From NCBI GenBank assembly GCA_031549325.1, contig JAVBQA010000095.1:1-30568 (forward strand): DNA of 30,568 nt, in the 5' to 3' direction. Shown here piece by piece: positions 24,986 through 30,568 of the stretch. Below the pieces are notes generated by a model. The model was not told the DNA's origin, ran no database searches, and saw only the letters and a list, made by a program, of their open reading frames with translations. The translations under genes and the position numbers were made by a program. Positions within the stretch are counted from its first letter, which is position 1. Every line of letters starts with the position of its first letter. The DNA comes from JAJDGF01 sp031549325 (GTDB taxonomy: Bacteria; Bacillota; Clostridia; Christensenellales; Aristaeellaceae).

Positions 24986-25014
24986 CAATATACCATTCAC
25001 CAGACCCACTGTCA
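24986..25014 (-). promoter_or_regulatory. Sigma-A promoter of the sugar importer operon
   Basis: On the minus strand TTGACA (25009-25014), 17-base spacer, TATATT (24986-24991). It leaves a leader of about 100 bases before the binding-protein ATG. Confidence 0.85.
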
Positions 25015-25091
25015 ATACAAACACCAGATTTGGCATGGGCGGAACCGCCGCATTTTTTTCACAAACGTAACCTCAGAGGCCCCGTCAGCCG

Positions 25092-25120
25092 TTGACATTC
25101 AGAGCAAAAAACCATAAAAT
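25092..25120 (+). promoter_or_regulatory. Sigma-A promoter of gdhA
   Basis: TTGACA (25092-25097), 17-base spacer, TAAAAT (25115-25120), with an A-rich spacer. Leader about 67 bases. Confidence 0.85.
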
Positions 25121-25194
25121 AAAGAAAGATTGCAAGTTTCATCCCATGATTCCTGCATTTCTACCGCATTCAATCTGTGTGAGGGGGCTTATCC

Positions 25195-26529
25195 GTGTCC
25201 TATGTGAAGGAAGTACTGGGCGATGCAATTCAAAAAAGCAGCGGTGAAAACGTGTTCCATCAGGCGCTGACCGAGGTGCTGACCTCGCTGGAGGGCGTGG
25301 TCGACCAGAATCCGGCCTATCGCAAGAACGGCATTCTGGAGCGCATCACGGAGCCCGACCGCATCGTGATTTTTCGCGTGCCGTGGGTGGACGACGCGGG
25401 CAATGTGCGCGTCAATCGCGGCTACCGCGTGCAGTTCAACAACTCGATCGGCCCGTACAAGGGCGGCCTTCGGTTCCACCCGTCGGTCACGATGGACACG
25501 ATCATGTTCCTCGGGTTCGAACAGACGTTCAAAAACGCGCTGACCGGGCTGCCGATCGGCGGCGGCAAGGGCGGCGCCAACTTCGATCCCAAGGGCAAGT
25601 CCGACCGCGAGGTGATGGCGTTCTGCCAGAGCTTTATGACCGAGCTATACCGCCACATCGGGCAGGACGTGGACGTGCCGGCGGGCGACATCGGCGTGGG
25701 CGCGCGCGAGATCGGCTACATGTACGGCCAGTACAAGCGCATCGCGGGCGTGGCCGAGAGCGGCGTGCTGACGGGCAAGGGCATTGGATACGGCGGCTCG
25801 CTGGCGCGCAAGGAAGCCACCGGCTACGGGCTGCTGTACCTGACAAACGAGCTGCTGACCCGCCACGGCCAGACGCTGAAGGGCAAGAAGGTTGTCGTGT
25901 CCGGCTCGGGCAACGTGGCAATCTACGCGACCGAAAAGGCGCAGCAGCTGGGCGCGACGGTGGTGGCCATGAGCGACTCCAACGGCTGGGTGTATGACCG
26001 CGAGGGGATCGACCTCAAGGCCATGAAGCAGATCAAGGAAGTCGAGCGCAAGCGCATCTGCGAGTACGTGAGCTACCGGCCCCAGGCCGAGTACCACGCG
26101 GACGGCTCGATCTGGGACGTGCCGTGCGACATCGCGCTGCCGTGCGCGACGCAGAACGAGCTGCAGCTGAGCTACGCGCAAACGCTGATCAAGAACGGCG
26201 CGTTTTGCGTGGCGGAGGGCGCGAACATGCCCACCACGATCGAGGCCACGGAGGCGCTGCAGCAGGCCGGCGTGCTGTTTGTGCCTGGCAAGGCCGCAAA
26301 CGCGGGCGGCGTGGCCACATCGGCGCTGGAGATGACGCAGAACAGCATGCGGCTGAGCTGGACGTTCGAGGAAGTGGACGCCAAGCTGAAGCAGATCATG
26401 GTGAATATTTATCGCCAGATCGACACCGCGGCGGAGAAGTACGGGCATAAGGACAATTTCGTGATGGGCGCGAACATCGCGGGATTCACGAAGGTTGCCG
26501 ACGCGATGCTGGCGTATGGCGTGGTATAG
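25195..26529 (+). CDS. gdhA: Glutamate dehydrogenase, hexameric
   Basis: 444 residues. It interconverts 2-oxoglutarate + ammonia + NAD(P)H and glutamate. Active-site lysines are seen at Lys89 (GPYKGGLRF), Lys113 (FKNALTGLP) and Lys125 (GGGKGGANFDPKG), with the catalytic Asp165 in VPAGDIGVGAREIGYM; I recall the same numbers for the Clostridium symbiosum enzyme. The dinucleotide fold has GSGNVA. Whether it prefers NAD or NADP cannot be told safely. The start is GTG at 25195 after GAGGGGG; the next in-frame start would remove conserved residues. Own promoter, single gene, ending at a strong hairpin that faces trkH. Confidence 0.96.
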   Translation: MSYVKEVLGDAIQKSSGENVFHQALTEVLTSLEGVVDQNPAYRKNGILERITEPDRIVIFRVPWVDDAGNVRVNRGYRVQFNNSIGPYKGGLRFHPSVTMDTIMFLGFEQTFKNALTGLPIGGGKGGANFDPKGKSDREVMAFCQSFMTELYRHIGQDVDVPAGDIGVGAREIGYMYGQYKRIAGVAESGVLTGKGIGYGGSLARKEATGYGLLYLTNELLTRHGQTLKGKKVVVSGSGNVAIYATEKAQQLGATVVAMSDSNGWVYDREGIDLKAMKQIKEVERKRICEYVSYRPQAEYHADGSIWDVPCDIALPCATQNELQLSYAQTLIKNGAFCVAEGANMPTTIEATEALQQAGVLFVPGKAANAGGVATSALEMTQNSMRLSWTFEEVDAKLKQIMVNIYRQIDTAAEKYGHKDNFVMGANIAGFTKVADAMLAYGVV

Positions 26530-26548
26530 CGCTGGACGAAGCGCAAAT

Positions 26549-26582
26549 GGGGGGCCAGCGGAATGATTCCGCTGGCCCCCCC
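26549..26582. terminator. Perfect hairpin between convergent gdhA and trkH
   Basis: GGGGGGCCAGCGGA and TCCGCTGGCCCCCC pair over 14 bp with a 5-base loop. No T run follows on either side. It shares the core GGCCAGCG with the hairpin at 13374-13421, which also lies between convergent genes. Confidence 0.6.
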
Positions 26583-26594
26583 AATGTACCCGGC

Positions 26595-28037
26595 TCAATT
26601 TTTGCGCCATGCGCTCGCCGTGAACAGCATCAGCATCGGATAAATCTCGAGCCTCCCCAGCAGCATGCACGCCGACAGCACGATCTTGCTGAAATCCGAG
26701 AAGAACGAGAAATTCCCCGCCGGCCCCACCATCGACATGCCCGGCCCGATGTTGCTGACCGCGGCGATCACCGCGGTGAACGTGGTTTCAAAATCGTGCC
26801 CATCCAGCGACACCAGCAGCGTGCCAAACAAGATGATGATCAGATACAAAAACGCGAACACCAGCACCTGCCCGAGCACGCTCTCCTCGACCGCGCGCCC
26901 CTCCAGCTTCACCAGCTGCACGCCGCGCGGGCTGATCGTGCGCAAAAACTCGCGCCAGCCGCTTTTGCTCAGCAGCGTCAGCCGGATCACCTTCAGCCCG
27001 CCGCCGGTGGACCCGGCGCACGCGCCCACGAACATCAGCAGGATCAGGATGGTCTTGGAGAACTGAGGCCACAAGTTGAAGTTCTCCGTGGCATAGCCGG
27101 TGGTGGAGATGATCGTCGTCACCTGGAAATAGCTATAGCGCATGGCGTCCCAGAAGTTCTTGTGGTTGGGCAGGATGTTCAGCGCGATCAGCACCGTCGA
27201 CAGCGCGACAATCGAAAGGAACCAGCGCAGCTCCTCGTTCTTCAACACCTGCTTGAAGTTCTTTTGCAGCACGTAGAAATACAGGCTGAAGTTCACGCCG
27301 AACAGCATCATGAACGTGCCCGTCCAGATGTCGATGGCGGCGCTGTTGAAGTGCCCCACCGACGCGTTGTAGTTCGAGAAGCCGCCGGTGCCCGCCGCGC
27401 CGAACGTGTTGATCAGCGCGTCGAAGACGTCCATGCCGCAGATCAGCATGACGACCACCATGGCCACGGTCATCGCCAGGTAGATCAGATACAGGATCTT
27501 GGCCGTGTTGCCGATTCTGGGCACGATTTTGCCGGGCGTGGGCCCGGGTGACTCGGCCTTCAGCAAGTTCAGCGTGCGCCCGCCCATCTTGGGCAGCACC
27601 GCCAGCGAGAACACCAGGATCCCCATGCCGCCGATCCAGTGGCTGAAGCTGCGCCAGAACAGGATGCCCTTGGGCAGCGCCTCCACATCCGCCAGGATCG
27701 TGGAGCCGGTGGTGGTGAACCCGGACACCATCTCAAAGAAGCAGTCCACATAGGAGCGAACGTAGCCCCCGAGGAAGAACGGCATCGCGCCGAACGCGGA
27801 CAGCACCACCCAGCACAGCGCCACCGCGACAAACCCCTCGCGCGAGCGCACCGCCTCGTTCCTTGGCTTGATCAGCGACAGCGGAAAGCCCACGGCAAGG
27901 CACAGCAGGATGCTCCACACAAACGACATCGCGTCGCCGCCGCGGTAGATCAGGGAGACGCAAAGCGGCAGCGCCATCAGCGCGGCCTCGACCAGCAAGA
28001 TCTTGCCCAGCAGCCCAAACACCAATCGTTTATTCAT
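26595..28037 (-). CDS. trkH: Potassium uptake channel subunit TrkH/KtrB family
   Basis: 480 residues, hydrophobic, with the four M1-P-M2 repeats of the SKT family. The four filter loops are seen in order: GFTTTGSTI, GAAGTGGFSN, IISTTGYAT and VSNIGPGMS, each with the filter Gly. The intramembrane loop region contains GACAGSTGGGLKV, and the C-terminal LLGRLEIYPML is typical. It conducts K+ (or K+/Na+) into the cell under control of the TrkA ring. It follows trkA by 18 bases; its SD is weak (AGAGAA), so coupling to trkA is likely. Confidence 0.95.
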   Translation of the reverse strand: MNKRLVFGLLGKILLVEAALMALPLCVSLIYRGGDAMSFVWSILLCLAVGFPLSLIKPRNEAVRSREGFVAVALCWVVLSAFGAMPFFLGGYVRSYVDCFFEMVSGFTTTGSTILADVEALPKGILFWRSFSHWIGGMGILVFSLAVLPKMGGRTLNLLKAESPGPTPGKIVPRIGNTAKILYLIYLAMTVAMVVVMLICGMDVFDALINTFGAAGTGGFSNYNASVGHFNSAAIDIWTGTFMMLFGVNFSLYFYVLQKNFKQVLKNEELRWFLSIVALSTVLIALNILPNHKNFWDAMRYSYFQVTTIISTTGYATENFNLWPQFSKTILILLMFVGACAGSTGGGLKVIRLTLLSKSGWREFLRTISPRGVQLVKLEGRAVEESVLGQVLVFAFLYLIIILFGTLLVSLDGHDFETTFTAVIAAVSNIGPGMSMVGPAGNFSFFSDFSKIVLSACMLLGRLEIYPMLMLFTASAWRKN

Positions 28038-28055
28038 GGCTTCTCTACATCGCCC

Positions 28056-29411
28056 TTATTCTTGAATTGCGTCCTCGAGCCCGACAATCTCACCCGTCTT
28101 GGCGATCAGCACCACGGTGTCGCCCGACTCAATGTGGTCGCCGCCAAACGGAATGATGAGCTTGCGGTTTCGAACGATCACCGCCACCAGCACGCCCGGC
28201 TTGATCCGGAGCGCGCGCAGCGGTGTGTTCAGATACGGCGCGCCGATGGACGCGTGGAACTCCTGCGCCTCGACCTCGCCGTTCATGATTCTGTAAATCT
28301 TGTCCACGGCGTGCCCCTCGGACATGGCCAGCGCGCGCACCTGGCGCAGGATCAGGTTGGCGGTGGTGATCTTGGGGCTGATGACGCAATCCACCCCCAG
28401 GTTCCCGATCAGCTCCAGATAATTCAGCCGGTTCACCTTCACGACGACCTTGGGCACGCCGGCCTTTACGCCGTAGAGCCCGGTGATCAGGTTCTCCTCG
28501 TCGCGATCGGTGAGGCAGACCAGGGCGTCGGTCGAGCGCACGTTCTCTGACTCCAGCAGCTCGCGGTCGGTGCCGTCACCCTGCACGACCGACACGTGCT
28601 CCAGCTGCTCGGAGAGCCGCTCGCACTTCTCCGGGTTGATCTCGATGATCTTGATGGGCAGCCCCATTTCGGCGGTCAGCTTGGCCAGATAGTACGAGAT
28701 GTGGCCGCCGCCCACCAGCATCGCCGAGCGCACGCGGTGCACGTTGCGTCCGATGCGCTTGAAGAACTGGGTGATGGACAGGATGTCGCCCATCATGTGC
28801 ACCTTGTCGTTCTGCCGCAGCGAAAAGTCGCCGCTCGGGATGACGGGCGCGCCGTCCCGCTCCACCGCGCAGCACAGCACCTTGCTGAACTTCTTCGCGA
28901 ACTGGCTCAGCCGCATGCCCGCCAGCTCGTCGCCCGGCTCGACGCGGAACTCGACCATCTCCACCCGGCCGTGCGCGAACGTCTCGATGTTGGTCGCAAA
29001 CGGGTACCGGAGCAGCCGTGAGATTTCCATCGCGGCCGCGCGCTCCGGGTTGATGATCATGTCGATGCCCATTTCCTTCTGCAGCAGCTGCAGGCTGTCT
29101 GTGTATTCCGGGTCGCGGATGCGCGCAATCGAGTACTTCGCGCCCAGCTTCTTGCCCATCAGGCAGCAAACCATGTTCACTTCGTCGCTGGTGGTGACGG
29201 CGATCAGTATGTCCGCCTGGCCCACGCCCGCCTCGACCAGCGTGCGCACGTTGGCGCCGTTGCCGCGCACGCACAGCACGTCCAGCGTGTCCCCCGCCCT
29301 GTTCAGCGCGGCTAGATTCCTGTCCACGATGGTCACGTCGTGCGGCTCCTTCGAGAGATAGTCCGCCAGCGTGTATCCAACCTTGCCGTCGCCCACGATC
29401 ACAATGTTCAT
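28056..29411 (-). CDS. trkA: Trk potassium uptake regulatory protein TrkA
   Basis: 451 residues, twice the size of KtrA, made of two RCK halves. Half 1 has the nucleotide loop GDGKVGYTLADYL (residues 7-19), ending in a TrkA_C domain around 140-220. Half 2 begins near residue 228 with VGGGHISYYLAKL, a variant loop, then its own TrkA_C domain with GVLVAVIVRNRKLIIPFG. It forms a cytoplasmic ring gating TrkH in response to NAD(H) or ATP/ADP. ATG with AAGGAAGG five bases upstream. Forms an operon with trkH; no promoter is clear in the 50 bases upstream, so transcription may begin before the GNAT gene. Confidence 0.95.
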   Translation of the reverse strand: MNIVIVGDGKVGYTLADYLSKEPHDVTIVDRNLAALNRAGDTLDVLCVRGNGANVRTLVEAGVGQADILIAVTTSDEVNMVCCLMGKKLGAKYSIARIRDPEYTDSLQLLQKEMGIDMIINPERAAAMEISRLLRYPFATNIETFAHGRVEMVEFRVEPGDELAGMRLSQFAKKFSKVLCCAVERDGAPVIPSGDFSLRQNDKVHMMGDILSITQFFKRIGRNVHRVRSAMLVGGGHISYYLAKLTAEMGLPIKIIEINPEKCERLSEQLEHVSVVQGDGTDRELLESENVRSTDALVCLTDRDEENLITGLYGVKAGVPKVVVKVNRLNYLELIGNLGVDCVISPKITTANLILRQVRALAMSEGHAVDKIYRIMNGEVEAQEFHASIGAPYLNTPLRALRIKPGVLVAVIVRNRKLIIPFGGDHIESGDTVVLIAKTGEIVGLEDAIQE

Positions 29412-29461
29412 GAAAACCTTCCTTAACTCGTTGCGTCGGTCCGCGATTTGGGCGGTTTGCG

Positions 29462-30004
29462 CTACGCCTTCGCCTCAAATTCGTCCCTGAGTATCCCCAT
29501 CACCAGCAGATCCTGATATCGCCCGTCCCGGAACATCTCCTGGCGCAGCCGCCCCTCGTGCGCGAACCCAACGCGCTCATACAGCCGGATGGCCCGCGCG
29601 TTGTCCTCGTGCACCTTCAGATACACGCGGTTCAGGTTCATCTGATGGAACCCGAAATCAAGCAGCAAATTGATGGCCTCATAGCCATAGCCCCTCCCGT
29701 GGTGCTCGCGCCCTATGACGATGGCCAGCTCGGCCTTGCGCGCGGTGTTGTCAATCAGCATCAGGTTGCACTGACCGAAATATTTCAGGCTTTCCCGCTC
29801 GGCGATGACCAGGTTGACCCCGCCCGCGTCGCCGTTCAGTATGCCGCGCAGGAAAGACTCGGTCTGCTCCCAGGTGTGCGGCTGCAAAAAGGCGCCGCTC
29901 AGAAAGCGGGACACCTGGCTGTCGGTCACCCAGGCGCGCATGGGCGAGATGTCCTCCGCGCGAAATTCGCGCAGCGTGATCAGCTTTCCCTCGATACGGC
30001 CCAC
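29462..30004 (-). CDS. GNAT family N-acetyltransferase (RimJ/RimL-like)
   Basis: 180 residues with the chosen start. The fold is seen from GKLITLREFRAEDI at the N-terminus, LAIVIGREHHGRGYGYEA with the acetyl-CoA loop, and NLNRVYLKVHEDNARAIRLY then ERVGFAHEGRLR. Such enzymes acetylate an N-terminal or small-molecule amine; the substrate is unknown. The start is GTG at 30002-30004: GGGAGG stands eight bases upstream, and the longer frame (to 30037) would run through the -10 box at 30028-30033. 50 bases separate it from trkA, with which it may be transcribed. Confidence 0.87.
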   Translation of the reverse strand: MGRIEGKLITLREFRAEDISPMRAWVTDSQVSRFLSGAFLQPHTWEQTESFLRGILNGDAGGVNLVIAERESLKYFGQCNLMLIDNTARKAELAIVIGREHHGRGYGYEAINLLLDFGFHQMNLNRVYLKVHEDNARAIRLYERVGFAHEGRLRQEMFRDGRYQDLLVMGILRDEFEAKA

Positions 30005-30027
30005 CGGAACCACCTCCCATGCGGAGG

Positions 30028-30056
30028 ATTGTATCACAAACGCCCCCGGAAATCAA
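30028..30056 (-). promoter_or_regulatory. Sigma-A promoter of the GNAT (and possibly trkAH) unit
   Basis: On the minus strand TTGATT (30051-30056), 17-base spacer ending in TGA, TACAAT (30028-30033). The TGn extension helps the imperfect boxes. The transcript would begin about 17 bases before the GTG start. Confidence 0.65.
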
Positions 30057-30568
30057 TGCGGGATAAAGCGGCCCCGTCCATCCTGTATCGGCGTCCCGCG
30101 CGCCCGCAAAACGGAAACCAAAGACCCGGGATTCTCTCCCGGGCCTCAGGCTGTCAAAAAAGTATCTGGCATGCAGGGAGGAAATGTTGAGCTTGCAGGA
30201 CAGCCAAGCCCAAGGGGGTTTTCGGGGGCCAAAGTCCCCGGATCAAAGCCGCCGAAGGGCGACCTGCGCGCCCGCAGGCTGCTTCCGCACTGGATGCAAG
30301 TCTGCCCGTGAATCCCTGATTCACAAGACTTGCATTTCGCTGTCAAAAGACGCAGTATTTTGACAGCCTGAGTTTGCGTATCGATGGATACGCAACCTTT
30401 TGCCATGTCCCTTGAAGAAAGGGATGGCCCAATGCCCGGCGCGCCATTCACGCTTAATAGTGCTTATAAGGATTATGAATTGCGTTTGCATTCTCTTGCA
30501 GCATTTATTTAGATGTTTTTACGTGGCAGATGGACGGCGGTACTTGCGATTGCATACAAAGCCATGAA
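30057..30568. other. Window-end intergenic region without a clear gene
   Basis: Holds a 7-bp CCCGGGA/TCCCGGG hairpin (about 30125-30143), the inverted-repeat element 30145-30372, a 9-bp hairpin TTGCGTATC/GATACGCAA (30374-30395) and, from about 30450, an A/T-rich stretch unlike the rest of the window that may be a promoter region for a gene beyond the edge. Confidence 0.55.
30145..30372. repeat. 228-bp structured element bounded by 15-bp perfect inverted repeats (MITE-like or RNA element)
   Basis: Ends CTCAGGCTGTCAAAA (30145-30159) and TTTTGACAGCCTGAG (30358-30372) are perfect inverted copies. A third copy of CTGTCAAAA (30340-30348) competes for pairing with the right end across a 9-base loop. 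Inside are a 42-base hairpin (ATGCAAGTCT/AGACTTGCAT with GTGAATC/GATTCAC, 30294-30335) and CCTGCG/CGCAGG. No transposase and no target duplication is seen. Whether it is repeated in the genome cannot be told from one copy. Confidence 0.5.

Larger units (their letters stand above)
24878..25194. other. 317-base divergent promoter region (sugar importer / gdhA)
   Basis: Unlike the surrounding genes it is A/C-rich. It holds two near-consensus sigma-A promoters pointing apart (24986-25014 minus, 25092-25120 plus). The -35 boxes are only 77 bases apart, so a regulator bound between them could act on both. No clear operator palindrome or catabolite-response element was recognised. Confidence 0.6.

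Noticed and set aside
29412..29461. c-di-AMP riboswitch before the Trk genes
   Set aside because: Only 50 bases separate trkA from the GNAT gene, too short for that riboswitch.
30146..30451. Minus-strand frame with two CxxC pairs resembling a zinc ribbon
   Set aside because: The Cys pairs are produced by the two arms of the 42-base inverted repeat, the frame spans the whole structured element, and no convincing SD precedes it.

Overview
The window comes from a high-GC chromosome, most likely an anaerobic member of the Bacillota class Clostridia. Clues are strong SD sequences (AGGAGG type), frequent GTG and TTG starts, a tRNA with encoded CCA, pyruvate phosphate dikinase and glutamate dehydrogenase whose key residues fall at the same numbers as I recall for the Clostridium symbiosum enzymes, a Jag/YidC/YidD/RnpA/RpmH cluster, and an ECF sigma factor paired with a DUF4179-like membrane protein. 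A finer placement (for example Christensenellales or Oscillospirales) is a guess. No phage, insertion sequence, CRISPR array or classical defence system is visible. Most of the window is ordinary core and metabolic gene content.

Layout: 1-2383 (minus) is a Ca2+-type P-ATPase cut by the window edge. 2557-4780 (minus) is an ECF sigma factor with an overlapping DUF4179-like membrane protein and a plausible self-dependent promoter. 4923-6132 (minus) holds a lactonase-family beta-propeller and tRNA-Leu(UAA) with its own promoter and terminator. 6204-9258 (minus) is a run tadA, M20 dipeptidase, GNAT acetyltransferase, HAD phosphatase, with overlapping genes. 9287-9849 has no clear gene but contains several strong hairpins.

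9850-13366 (plus) is a tight four-gene envelope operon: two GT4 glycosyltransferases followed by two tandem YdcF/DUF218 membrane proteins, from a good sigma-A promoter. 13464-16106 (minus) is ppdK. 16456-18026 (minus) holds an unrecognised single-pass membrane protein and an MgtC-type protein. 18163-20929 (minus) is rpmH-rnpA-yidD-yidC-jag, driven by a perfect consensus promoter, but without dnaA upstream or mnmE downstream. 21197-24877 (minus) is a complete ribose/galactose-type ABC importer (binding protein, fused double ATPase, permease).

25195-26529 (plus) is gdhA, divergent from the ABC operon. 26595-29411 (minus) is a TrkA/TrkH potassium uptake pair, and 29462-30004 (minus) a second GNAT acetyltransferase. 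The last ~540 bases contain a 228-bp, highly structured element bounded by perfect 15-bp inverted repeats, the best candidate for an undescribed repeat or RNA family here.

The genes support PPi-linked glycolysis (ppdK), ammonia/glutamate exchange (gdhA), sugar import, K+ and Ca2+ homeostasis, surface polysaccharide synthesis, and membrane protein insertion. All functional statements rest on motif recognition by eye; no database search was run.
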